A stretch of 64,000 bases of DNA from Streptomyces sp. BK208. Lineage in GTDB: Bacteria > Actinomycetota > Actinomycetes > Streptomycetales > Streptomycetaceae. Within the stretch, counting starts at the first letter, position 1, and every line of letters begins with the position of its first letter. The notes beneath the pieces are model-generated. The model was not told the DNA's origin. It did no database searches and worked only from the letters and a program-made list of their open reading frames with translations. The position numbers and the translations under genes are program-made. The stretch covers positions 248,001-312,000 of the forward strand of contig NZ_SOAV01000008.1 in NCBI RefSeq assembly GCF_004364245.1, given 5' to 3'. This document shows, piece by piece, positions 18,401 to 26,672 of the stretch.

Positions 18401-19031
18401 CAAGACCTACCTGCTCGCCCAGGAGCGGGAGATGCTCGGCCTCTACGTCTCCGACCACCCGCTCTTCGGCCTGGAGCACGTGCTGTCCGACAAGGCCGAC
18501 GCGGGTATCTCCCAGCTCACCGGCGGCGACTTCGGCGACGGCGCGGTCGTCACCATCGGCGGCATCATCTCGGGCCTGCAGCGCAAGATGACCAAGCAGG
18601 GCAACGCCTGGGCCATCGCCACCGTCGAGGACCTGGCCGGCTCGCTCGAGTGCATGTTCTTCCCCGCCACCTACCAGCTGGTCTCCACGCAACTCGTCGA
18701 GGACGCCGTGGTGTTCGTCAAGGGCCGCCTCGACAAGCGGGAGGACGTGCCCCGGCTGGTCGCGATGGAGCTGATGGTCCCCGACCTGTCCAACGCGGGC
18801 GCCAACGCCCCCGTCGTCCTCACCATCCCGGCCACCCGCGTCACCCCGCCGATGGTCAGCAGGCTCGGCGAGATCCTCACCCACCACCGGGGCGACAGCG
18901 AGGTGCGGATCAAGCTCCAGGGGCCGACCAAGACGACGGTGCTGCGGCTTGACCGGCACCGGGTGAAGCCCGATCCGGCGCTCTTCGGCGACCTGAAGGT
19001 GCTGCTCGGACCGTCCTGCCTGGCGGGTTGA
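15492..19031 (+). CDS. dnaE: DNA polymerase III alpha subunit (replicative polymerase)
   Basis: The essential replicative DNA polymerase, 1179 aa, normal for the DnaE1 type. Domains in order: PHP domain with HLHVHTQYSLLDG and MSDHGNLHG (about 1-290); polymerase palm with GPGRGSAAGS and the catalytic Asp motif PDVDIDFDE; thumb and fingers; helix-hairpin-helix region; and a C-terminal OB fold (GGIISGLQRKMTKQGNAW). GTG start with AGGAGG 6 nt upstream (CCAGGAGGCCGCCCGTG). Transcribed alone and followed by a hairpin terminator. Confidence 0.98.
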   Translation: MSKPPFTHLHVHTQYSLLDGAARLKDMFDACNEMGMTHIAMSDHGNLHGAYDFFHSAQKAGVTPIIGIEAYVAPESRRNKRKIQWGQPHQKRDDVSGSGGYTHKTMWATNRTGLHNLFKLSSDAYAEGWLQKWPRMDKETISQWSEGIVASTGCPSGEVQTRLRLGHFDEALKAAADYQDIFGKDRYFLELMDHGIEIEHRVRDGLLEIGKKLGIPPLVTNDSHYTYAHEATAHDALLCIQTGKNLSDPDRFRFDGTGYYLKSTDEMYAVDSSDAWQEGCANTRLVAEMIDTTGMFEKRDLMPKFDIPDGFTEVTWFQEEVRRGMERRFAGQVPEDRQKQAEYEMDVIIQMGFPGYFLVVADFIMWAKKQGIAVGPGRGSAAGSIVAYAMGITDLDPIPHGLIFERFLNPERVSMPDVDIDFDERRRVEVIRYVTEKYGADKVAMIGTYGKIKAKNAIKDSARVLGYPYAMGDRLTKAMPADVLGKGIDLNGITDPTHPRYSEAGEIRSMYENEPDVKKVIDTAKGVEGLVRQMGVHAAGVIMSSEPIVDHAPIWVRHTDGVTITQWDYPQCESLGLLKMDFLGLRNLTIMDDAVKMVKSNKGIELDLLSLPLDDPKTFELLQRGDTLGVFQFDGGPMRSLLRLMKPDNFEDISAVSALYRPGPMGMDSHTNYALRKNGLQEITPIHKELEEPLQEVLAVTYGLIVYQEQVQKAAQIIAGYSLGEADILRRVMGKKKPDELAKNFVLFQAGARKNGYSDEAIQALWDVLVPFAGYAFNKAHSAAYGLVSYWTGYLKANYPAEYMAALLTSVKDDKDKSAVYLNECRRMGIKVLPPNVNESMSNFAAQGDDVILFGLSAVRNVGTNVVESIIKCRKAKGKYASFPDYLDKVEAVVCNKRTTESLIKAGAFDEMGHTRKGLTAQYEPMIDNVVAVKRKEAEGQFDLFGGMGDEQSDEPGFGLDVVFGEDEWDKTYLLAQEREMLGLYVSDHPLFGLEHVLSDKADAGISQLTGGDFGDGAVVTIGGIISGLQRKMTKQGNAWAIATVEDLAGSLECMFFPATYQLVSTQLVEDAVVFVKGRLDKREDVPRLVAMELMVPDLSNAGANAPVVLTIPATRVTPPMVSRLGEILTHHRGDSEVRIKLQGPTKTTVLRLDRHRVKPDPALFGDLKVLLGPSCLAG

Positions 19032-19094
19032 GCCGGCCCGGCGGGCTCAGCGGGCTCCACGGAGCCAGTGGGCCGGCGGGTCCGTGAACGCGGG

Positions 19095-19129
19095 CGAGGG
19101 GCGCCCCCGGCTGCCGGGTGCGCCCCTCG
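19095..19129. terminator. Terminator hairpin between dnaE and a convergent small gene
   Basis: CGAGGGGCGC at 19095 pairs with GCGCCCCTCG at 19120 to form a perfect 10-bp stem, extended by partial pairing inside the loop. It lies about 65 nt after dnaE and 37 nt beyond the convergent small gene, so it can serve both. Confidence 0.75.
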
Positions 19130-19165
19130 TCGTACGGAGGGCCGCGACGGCCCGTACCGCGGATG

Positions 19166-19333
19166 TCAGTTGTGGCCGAAGCGCTTCTGGCGCTTGCGGG
19201 AGGCCGCGTCGCCGGGCGTCGTCAGCTGGGGGGAGTGCTGCTCCTCGCGGTCCAGCACCGCCGCCTCGGCGGCCTGCGGGGAGCGCTCGGACTGGGGCTG
19301 CTTACGATCACGGTTGTTCTTGTTCTTGGCCAT
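19166..19333 (-). CDS. Small basic protein, 55 aa, function unknown
   Basis: A short ORF with a very strong ribosome site: AGGAGG is 9 nt before the ATG (TCAGGAGGTAGATCACCATG). The peptide begins MAKNKNNRDRKQPQSE and ends SRKRQKRFGHN; it is Lys/Arg/Gln-rich with an acidic centre and no hydrophobic segment. The ends are basic and the protein is probably largely unstructured. I recognise this type as a conserved small Streptomyces protein of unknown role. A relatively AT-rich stretch at about 19375-19430 would hold its promoter. Confidence 0.8.
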   Translation of the reverse strand: MAKNKNNRDRKQPQSERSPQAAEAAVLDREEQHSPQLTTPGDAASRKRQKRFGHN

Positions 19334-19478
19334 GGTGATCTACCTCCTGAGGGGGATCTAGGGGCCAGGACCTCCTTCAGATTCACATAGCCCAACAGAG
19401 AACGCATATCGGGCAATTACCGTCCGTGACACGGTCCGGAGGAACTCCCGGGGAACCGGCGGGGGAGTCACGGAGAAG

Positions 19479-19524
19479 TCCGGAGGGAGTACGGGGGAAG
19501 TTCCGGAGGGAGTACGGGGGAAGT
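19479..19524. repeat. 23-bp tandem duplication in a 300-nt intergenic region
   Basis: Two adjacent identical copies of a 23-nt unit (starts TCCGGAGGGAGTACGGGGGA, then AGT) occupy 19479-19501 and 19502-19524. They lie between the divergent small gene and the NYN gene, in a gap of about 303 nt (19334-19636) that otherwise holds only an AT-richer stretch at 19375-19430 and no gene I can support. Confidence 0.85.
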
Positions 19525-19636
19525 GCGGAGCGCCGAAACGCCACGCCGAAGATCGAGTTCGGGCCGTTAACCTCCGCGTGGTCGGGCAGACTCGAAGGAA
19601 GCCCGAAGCAAACCTCCCGGAAAGAGGGTGGACCGC

Positions 19637-20854
19637 GTGGACCGCTGCATCGTCCTGGTGGACGCCGGGTATCTGCTGGGGGCCGCCGCGAGTCTCCTGG
19701 CGGGAGAGCCCTCGCGCTCGCGCATCACCGTCGATCACGCCGCCCTCATCCAGGGGTTGCGCGACCGCGCCGAGTCCGACACGCAGCAGCCCCTGCTGCG
19801 CATCTACTGGTTCGACGGCGCCCCCGACCGCGTCCCGCAGCCCGAGCACCGGCGACTGCGCGTGATGCCCCGGGTCACCGTCCGGCTCGGCGCCCTCACC
19901 CGCAGCGACGGCCGCTGGGCGCAGAAGGGCGTGGACGCCGCCATGCACGCCGAGCTGACCGAGCTGGCCCGCAACCGCGCCTGCTCCGACGTCGTCCTGG
20001 TGACCGGCGACGGCGATCTGCTGCCCGGCATGATGGCCGCCAAGGAACACGGCGTCGCCGTCCACCTGTGGGCCGTGCAGGCCGCCGACGGCGACTACAA
20101 CCAGTCCGAGGACCTGGTCGCCGAGGCCGACGAACGCCGCGTCCTGGACCGTACGTGGATCACCAAGGCCGTACGCGCCAAGGAGTTCGGCGGCATCTGC
20201 GCGCCGCCGCCCGTGCCCCGCCCCGAGATCGCCGCGATCCTCTCCGCGCCGCTGCCCGAGTCCGCCCTGTCCGCCGCCCAGCGGCCCGCCGAGGCGCCCG
20301 AGCACCCCACCACGGCCGCCGCGGGGCAGGGCGGCACCGACGAGCGGGTGCCGCCCGCCAAAGGCGTCCCGACCCCCAAGGACCTCGCCGCCCTGCGCGC
20401 CCCCGGCGGCGCCCACCCCGCCCCGCAGCAGCCTGCCAACGCCACCCTGCGCTGGTCCTCCGACAAGGGCTGGGTCGACCGGCCCGCCGCCGAGTCCTCC
20501 GAGGGCGCCTCGCTGCCGACGCTGGCCCAGCTCACCACGGCCGAACAGCGCTGGGCCGACCGCGAGGAGGACATCACCACGGTCGGCGGTGACCCGTACG
20601 AGGTCGGACAGGTCTTCGCCCGGCGCTGGCTCGAACGTCTCGGCGACCACGGCCACCTGCAGAAACTGTCCGGGATGTACCCGCGCATCCCGCACCGCGT
20701 CGACGGGGAGCTGCTGCGCTACGCGGCCCGCTTCGGGCTGCTCGCGCACAAGGACGACCAGATCGACGAGCACGACCGGTACGCGATCCGCGCCGGGTTC
20801 TGGCGGGAGCTCGACGTACGGACGGCGACCGAACGCACACCCGCGGCGGAGTGA
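19637..20854 (+). CDS. NYN-domain (LabA/DUF88-like) predicted ribonuclease
   Basis: A 405-aa protein. The first 170 residues form a NYN domain of the PIN-like nuclease fold: VLVDAGYLLG, KGVDAAMHAEL and VTGDGDLLPGM supply the conserved acidic residues that bind metal. The middle (about 190-285) is Pro/Ala-rich linker, and the last 110 residues (from about WADREEDITTVGGDPYEVG) form a helical domain that I cannot name. NYN proteins cleave RNA or bind it. GTG 19637 is preferred to GTG 19628 because AGAGGG is then 9 nt away. Expression is from the divergent region containing a 23-bp repeat. Confidence 0.85.
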   Translation: MDRCIVLVDAGYLLGAAASLLAGEPSRSRITVDHAALIQGLRDRAESDTQQPLLRIYWFDGAPDRVPQPEHRRLRVMPRVTVRLGALTRSDGRWAQKGVDAAMHAELTELARNRACSDVVLVTGDGDLLPGMMAAKEHGVAVHLWAVQAADGDYNQSEDLVAEADERRVLDRTWITKAVRAKEFGGICAPPPVPRPEIAAILSAPLPESALSAAQRPAEAPEHPTTAAAGQGGTDERVPPAKGVPTPKDLAALRAPGGAHPAPQQPANATLRWSSDKGWVDRPAAESSEGASLPTLAQLTTAEQRWADREEDITTVGGDPYEVGQVFARRWLERLGDHGHLQKLSGMYPRIPHRVDGELLRYAARFGLLAHKDDQIDEHDRYAIRAGFWRELDVRTATERTPAAE

Positions 20855-20950
20855 GACGCCCGCCGGGCGCCCCGCGCACCCGGTTGAATCGACACTTATG
20901 GGCGGACCCGGGAGCCGGACGGGGGGACGGACCCCGTAGTCTCGTCCCTT

Positions 20951-21966
<1,016 letters not shown>

Positions 21967-21970
<4 letters not shown>

Positions 21971-22944
21971 GCACACGGGCGGTGAGCACACCGGCCGCGG
22001 GAGCCGTACCCGTGGCGACCGTACCCGTTCGGGCGACCGCTCCGAACGGCCCCAGCCGGAGCGACCTCGGCCAGAACGAGCCCAGCGAGAACGACCCTAG
22101 CGAAGGGGAGCAGCGCGACGTGAGTGTCGTACCCGCCGACGCCCTGCAGGGCGCTGCCCGGGCAGCCGAGGAGCGGCAGGCGGCCGGTCCGGCCGAGCTG
22201 GGGCCCAAGGCACGGCTGTGGCCCTCCCTGGTGGCCGTCTACCGGGCGCAGCTGTCCCGGGCGCGAGTGGCGCGCATCCCGCTGCTGTTCGTGGCGACCT
22301 TCCAGTCGGTCGGCATCATGATCCTGATGCGGGGCGTCGTGGACGGCGGCGGCGAGGCACGGGCCGTGGTCGCCGGGTCGGCGGTGCTGGTCGTGGCCTT
22401 CGTCGCGCTGAACCTCCTCGCCCAGTACTTCGGCCAGCTGCGCGCGAGCGGCGGCCTCGACCACTACGCGACGCTGCCGGTGCCGCCCGCCGCGGTGGTG
22501 CTGGGCGCGGCGGGCGCGTACGCGTCCTTCACCGCGCCCGGGACCGCGGTGACGGCGGTGTTCGGATGCCTGCTGTTCGGGCTGCCGATGACCCATCTGT
22601 GGGTGCTGCTGGCCGTCATCCCGCTGGCGGGCGCCGCGCTCGCCGGACTGGGCGCGGCGCTGGGCCTGCTCGCCCCCCGGCCCGAGTTCGCCACCCTGCT
22701 GGGCCAGCTCGGCATGTCGGCGGCCCTGCTCCTCGGCGTGCTGCCGCCCGAACGGATGCCGCAGGTGGTGCGCCTGGCCCGGGATCTGCTGCCCTCCACC
22801 TACGGCGTGGAGGCCTTCGCGCGCACCTTCGGCAGCCGGCCCGACTGGGGCTTCGTCCTCGGCGACCTCGCGGTGTGCGCCGCGGTCGGGGTGATCTCGC
22901 TGGCCGTGGCCACCTGGGCGTACCGCCGGGCCGCCGTCCGGTGA
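21967..22944 (+). CDS. ABC-2 type transporter permease
   Basis: A 325-aa membrane subunit that pairs with the preceding ATPase. The first 90 residues are a hydrophilic, low-complexity N-terminal extension rich in Ala/Pro/Asn/Glu (for example DLGQNEPSENDPSEGEQRD), unusually long for ABC-2 permeases. Six hydrophobic segments follow from about residue 95 to 320. The GTG start at 21967 overlaps the ATPase stop; an inner GTG near 22120 could give a shorter form without most of the extension. Confidence 0.88.
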
Positions 22945-22978
22945 CGCGCCGCACACACGCGTTTGGCACGATGGCACG

Positions 22979-23698
22979 GTGACCGCACCCTTGACTCCGC
23001 CACCCCCGCCGAACGAACGCCCGTCGCAGCGGGGCGGACCGGTGCCGCCGCCCGTCGGTGCGCACGCGGTGGGCGCCGCGCCCGGCGGCCCGTACGACGT
23101 GCACGGTGACCCCCTCGGCGAACAGGACGGCCCCGGGATGTTGAAGGAAGTGTGGCAGGCCGCCGTGACCGTGGTGGTGGTCGCGCTCTTCGGCGCGCTG
23201 CTCGGCGTGCTGTGGTGGCAGCTGGCGCCGAGTGTGCCCCTGGTGGGCGATGTGGTCGACGGCAGCTGGATCGTCTACCTGAAGGACTCCGAGGGCGAGC
23301 AGGCGATCGGCGTCGACGGAACGTTCACGCTGCTCGCGCTGGCGTTCGGGGCGCTCAGCGCGGTAGTGGTCTTCCTGCTGCGCCGGCGCGGGGGAGTGCC
23401 GCTGGTGGTGGCCCTCGGCGTCGGCGGTCTGCTCGGGTCGCTGCTGGCGTGGTGGCTCGGGGTGCAGCTCGGGCCCGCGCGGGACGTGATCGCGCACGCC
23501 AAGGAGGTGGGCGAGGGGGTGACGTTCTCCGCGCCGCTGAAGCTGGGGGCGAAGGGGGTGCTGCTGGCGTGGCCGTTCGCGGCGCTGGTGGTGCACCTGG
23601 GGTTGACGGGGCTCTTCGGGCCGCGGGATCCGGAGCCGGATCCGTGGCCTGCGCCGGGGGTGCATCCGGCGGGGCCGGGGCCGTACGGGGGCAAGTAG
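22979..23698 (+). CDS. Membrane protein, probably DUF2567 family
   Basis: A 239-aa protein with a Pro-rich cytoplasmic head (residues 1-50), four membrane segments (about 62-82, 115-135, 142-160 and 197-215) and a short extracytoplasmic loop after the first (DGSWIVYLKDSEGEQ). The layout and this loop fit the actinobacterial DUF2567 family, whose function is unknown; the assignment is from memory of the family. It begins 34 nt after the ABC permease and is likely in the same operon, so it may assist the exporter. Confidence 0.78.
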   Translation: MTAPLTPPPPPNERPSQRGGPVPPPVGAHAVGAAPGGPYDVHGDPLGEQDGPGMLKEVWQAAVTVVVVALFGALLGVLWWQLAPSVPLVGDVVDGSWIVYLKDSEGEQAIGVDGTFTLLALAFGALSAVVVFLLRRRGGVPLVVALGVGGLLGSLLAWWLGVQLGPARDVIAHAKEVGEGVTFSAPLKLGAKGVLLAWPFAALVVHLGLTGLFGPRDPEPDPWPAPGVHPAGPGPYGGK

Positions 23699-23794
23699 GG
23701 CTCTGCCTCCGGGGAGCGGAGGGGCGTGGCGTGGCCCGGCGTTGCGGGGTGCCGTCGGCCGGGCGGGAGTGTGCGCGGCCCGGCGCTGCGGGGT

Positions 23795-23830
23795 GCCTCC
23801 CCCACTCTCGGCTTCGCTCGAGCGGGAGGC
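23795..23830. repeat. Streptomyces REP-like palindromic element
   Basis: GCCTCCC at 23795 pairs with GGGAGGC at 23824, and the interior CTCTCGGCTTCGCTCGAG is itself nearly symmetric. This sequence type (CCCCACTCTCGGCTTCGCTC) recurs in many Streptomyces intergenic regions. Here it lies between a plus-strand and a minus-strand gene end and may double as a terminator. Confidence 0.7.
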
Positions 23831-23954
23831 CCCCCACCGCCCACCCGCGCCGCCCCGGGGGTACCTCCCAGGCCGTTCAGGCACTGGCGGAGGCACGACT
23901 GCCCGCAGCTGGGGGCGGGGACACGGCTGCCCGTAGTGGGGGAGGCGCGCGTGG

Positions 23955-24470
23955 CTACGCGGGGCGGGAGATCGGGGCTCGGGTTGCGTCGGTGAGCGTG
24001 GTGAGGGCGTCGGGGGAGAGTTCGATCTCCAGGCCGCGGCGGCCCGCCGACACGCAGATCGTGGCGTGGTCCGCGGCCGACGCGTCCAGGACCGTGGCGA
24101 GCCGCTTGCGCTGGCCCAGCGGGGAGATGCCGCCGCGTACGTAGCCCGTGGTGCGCTCGGCCAGGGCCGGGTCGGCCATCGCCGCGCGCTTGCCGCCGAC
24201 CGCGGCCGCCAGCGCCTTGAGGTCCAGCCGGCCCGCGACCGGCACCACCGCCACCGTCAGGGCGCCGTCGACGTCCGCCACCAAGGTCTTGAACACCCGC
24301 TCCGGCGAGACGCCCATCGCCTCGGCCGCCTCCTCGCCGTAGGACGGGTGGGCCGGATCGTGCTCGTACGCGTGGACCGTGTACGCCACCCCGGCCGCGG
24401 TGAGCGCCACCGTCGCGGGCGTGCCGCCCGGCTGCTGCTTCTTGTTCGCCTTGCTCGGCTTCTTCGCCAT
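23955..24470 (-). CDS. ybaK: YbaK/EbsC-type Cys-tRNA(Pro) deacylase
   Basis: A 171-aa single-domain trans-editing enzyme that hydrolyses Cys-tRNA(Pro), correcting prolyl-tRNA synthetase errors. The family motifs are VFKTLVADVDGALTVAVVP, with the conserved Lys, GGKRAAMADP, and YVRGGISPLGQRK, followed by AGRRGLEIELSP. The first 15 residues are a Lys-rich tail (MAKKPSKANKKQQPGG). Ends 13 nt from the next minus-strand gene, so the LON gene is read first and this one probably belongs to the same transcript. Confidence 0.92.
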   Translation of the reverse strand: MAKKPSKANKKQQPGGTPATVALTAAGVAYTVHAYEHDPAHPSYGEEAAEAMGVSPERVFKTLVADVDGALTVAVVPVAGRLDLKALAAAVGGKRAAMADPALAERTTGYVRGGISPLGQRKRLATVLDASAADHATICVSAGRRGLEIELSPDALTTLTDATRAPISRPA

Positions 24471-24483
24471 GCGGGCCAGTACC

Positions 24484-25224
24484 TCAGTTGAGACTCGTCG
24501 GGCCGCGCGTCAGTTCCGACGCCGGCAGGGACGGCAGCGTACGGATGATGGAGGTCTCGGAGCGAAGGAGTTTCAGCTCGTCCCGCAGCCGGGAGGCCGT
24601 GTCCGGGGCCTGGAGCAGGCGCTGCTTCGTCGGCGTGTCCAGCATCATGGCGGCGGCGACCAGGTAGGAGACCACGCCCGGTTCGTCCGGCAGGTCGGCG
24701 CCGGTCGCCAGCGACCGCTCGCGGGCTCCCGCCAGCCGCTTCTGGTACTGCCGGAAGGACCGCAGTACGCCCTCGGCGAGCGCGCCCGCCTCGTCGCCCG
24801 GCTCCTCCGGCAGCGGCTCGAGCTCGGCGGTCAGGAAGGGGCCCGAGGCGTCCACCGAGACCAGGCGTACCCGGTTGGTGCCGGTGGCGAGCACCTCGAA
24901 GGTGCCGTCGGACCGCTCGCGGATCGTCGCCGCGTCCGCGATGCAGCCGACCTTGTGGAACGCCTTGAGCGGGTCGGCCCCGAACCCGGCCGTCGGGCCG
25001 CTCTCCTCGGTGGTCGTCCCGTCGGGCAGTCCGGGGGCGCTCGGGGCCACCTCGCAGCCGTCGCGGATCGCCACGACGGCGAACCGGCGTGGTTCGTCCT
25101 CCGGGGTCTTCAGCAGCTCGCGCATCATGGCGCGATAGCGCTCCTCGAAGATGTTGAGCGGAAGTACCAGCCCCGGGAACAGGACGGAGTTCAGGGGGAA
25201 CAGGGGGAGCCGGACGGTGGTCAC
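24484..25224 (-). CDS. LON substrate-binding-domain protein
   Basis: A 246-aa protein made only of the N-terminal substrate-binding domain of Lon proteases (RLPLFPLNSVLFPGLVLPLNI, then IFEERYR and VGCIADA), plus a helical C-terminal part. It has no ATPase or protease domain. Family members in actinomycetes are uncharacterised and may be adaptors. GTG start (VTTVRLPLF). Neighbours on both sides are on the same strand with gaps of 11 and 13 nt, indicating one operon with the hypothetical gene upstream and ybaK downstream. Confidence 0.9.
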   Translation of the reverse strand: MTTVRLPLFPLNSVLFPGLVLPLNIFEERYRAMMRELLKTPEDEPRRFAVVAIRDGCEVAPSAPGLPDGTTTEESGPTAGFGADPLKAFHKVGCIADAATIRERSDGTFEVLATGTNRVRLVSVDASGPFLTAELEPLPEEPGDEAGALAEGVLRSFRQYQKRLAGARERSLATGADLPDEPGVVSYLVAAAMMLDTPTKQRLLQAPDTASRLRDELKLLRSETSIIRTLPSLPASELTRGPTSLN

Positions 25225-25235
25225 GACGCAGAAGC

Positions 25236-26237
25236 CTAATGGGCACCCGTCTTCAGGCGCGCACGGACGTCCGCGCGGACCTGGAGGAAGCGGCCGAGCG
25301 GGTCGGGGTCGTCCGTGTCCCGGTCCCACGGGAAGGACGTGACGTACGGGCCGGTCAGCCGGAGTTGCTCCGCCGCGTCCCGGTGGCGGTCCAGGCGTAC
25401 GAGCACGTAGACGAGCAGGTTCCGCAGTTCCGCCGCCCACGGGTCGGCCGCCGGGTGGGCCGCGGAGAGGGCGGTCGCACGGTCGGCCGCGGCGTGCAGC
25501 CGGGCACGGTGCGCGCCCACGGCGGAGGCGCCGCCGGTGCGGGGGCCGGTGCCGGCGGCGTCGGTCCGCAGGCAGGTGAAGGCGGCGCGCAGGGGCAGCG
25601 CGCGTACGAGCGCGTCCTCGGGGGCGTCCTGCGCGGCCCGCTCCGCGAAGTCCAGGCACTCGCCGTGGGCGTGGGGCGAGGTGTCGGCCAGGTACTCCAG
25701 GGCGACGACGTGACTGCCGTAGTGGTGCGGGGAGCGGCGGACCGCCTGCTCCCACAGCCGCTCGAACTCGGCGTGCGGGGCGCGCGCTCCCCGTGCGGCG
25801 TCCAGCGCGGTCCGCCAGGGCACCGGATCGACGGGACCGGCGGCCCCGGCCGCGGCGACGACCGCGGGGAGCAGCTGGCGCAGGAGCTCGGCGCGGGCCG
25901 GTGAGTCCCAGTGACGGTGGACCGCGAGGCGGGCCGACACCAGCAGGGCGTCGGGATCGTCCGGTGCGGTGGCGCGCCAGGTGTCGAGCCACTCGGGGCG
26001 GGAGCGGGCGAAGGCGGCGAGCCGGGTCGTGTACCGGTCGCGGTGGTCCCATTCGGCGTTCTCCCGGGTGCCGGCGAGGAGGCCGGCCGCGGGGCCGTGC
26101 TCGCCGCGGGCCGCGGCGACGAGGGCCGGGGCGAGGCGGTCGTCGGGGGCGTCGAGGAGCACGTCGTCGTCGGGGGCGGGCCGTGGAGACCGGGAGCGGA
26201 CCCGGGCAGCCGCGGTCCGCAGGAACGCGCGCAGCAT
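25236..26237 (-). CDS. Hypothetical protein, helical-repeat type
   Basis: I do not firmly recognise this 333-aa protein. From the chosen ATG (MLRAFLRTAAARVRSRSP) it is soluble, Ala/Arg/Asp-rich and almost wholly helical, with patterns such as DDPDALLVSARLAVHRHW, which recall TPR-like proteins and the actinobacterial DUF4034 family. An upstream extension of 59 codons in frame (to 26414) is Cys/Arg/Pro-rich and looks non-coding, so I leave it out. It starts the operon with the LON gene and ybaK. Confidence 0.75.
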   Translation of the reverse strand: MLRAFLRTAAARVRSRSPRPAPDDDVLLDAPDDRLAPALVAAARGEHGPAAGLLAGTRENAEWDHRDRYTTRLAAFARSRPEWLDTWRATAPDDPDALLVSARLAVHRHWDSPARAELLRQLLPAVVAAAGAAGPVDPVPWRTALDAARGARAPHAEFERLWEQAVRRSPHHYGSHVVALEYLADTSPHAHGECLDFAERAAQDAPEDALVRALPLRAAFTCLRTDAAGTGPRTGGASAVGAHRARLHAAADRATALSAAHPAADPWAAELRNLLVYVLVRLDRHRDAAEQLRLTGPYVTSFPWDRDTDDPDPLGRFLQVRADVRARLKTGAH

Positions 26238-26672
26238 GGGAAGTAGGACGGACGAGGCTTCGGGATGGTTGTGCGGCCCCGGCTGCGCCTTCGGCCGGCC
26301 GGGTGAGCAGCCGCACCACGGGCAGCGGACGCGTCGTCCGATGCGGGCCCCGCCGGGCTTCCCGCCACGGCCCGCCCGGTGACGGAGTGCGGGGGCCCGC
26401 ACGAGGACCTGCACCCGGCGCCGCGTGCCCGGGCCGCCCGGCTTCCGCGCCCATGTCGAGCGGGCCTCCCCGGCTCCGGGCGCCGGCGTCCGGGGCGCGG
26501 CCGCAGAACGCCGCCGGCGGGCGGGTGGCGCCCGCCGTCACGCCCGGCGTGAGGAGCCGGCCCCGCGCGGAGGCCTGCGCCGGGTGCCCGGGCCGCCGGG
26601 GTGCCGGAGGCGGCCGGTGTCCGCGCGGGCCGCTCCGGGTCGTGGGCCGGCCCTGTGCGCGGCCGGGTGGGG
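26238..26672. other. Gene-free GC-rich interval with hairpins
   Basis: About 435 nt without a supported gene, between two minus-strand genes. Short ORFs run through it but lack ribosome sites and sensible composition. It holds the palindrome GTGCGGGGGCCCGCAC at 26387-26402 and a stem-loop at 26515-26537. It must contain the promoter of the hypothetical gene at 25236-26237. Confidence 0.6.
26515..26537 (-). terminator. Possible terminator of the large membrane-protein gene
   Basis: CGGCGGGC pairs with GCCCGCCG around a 7-nt loop, about 135 nt past the stop codon at 26673 in the direction of transcription. The distance makes it only a candidate. Confidence 0.4.

Noticed and set aside
15318..18959. 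Minus-strand ORF of 1213 codons opposite dnaE
   Set aside because: Antisense shadow of dnaE with skewed composition.
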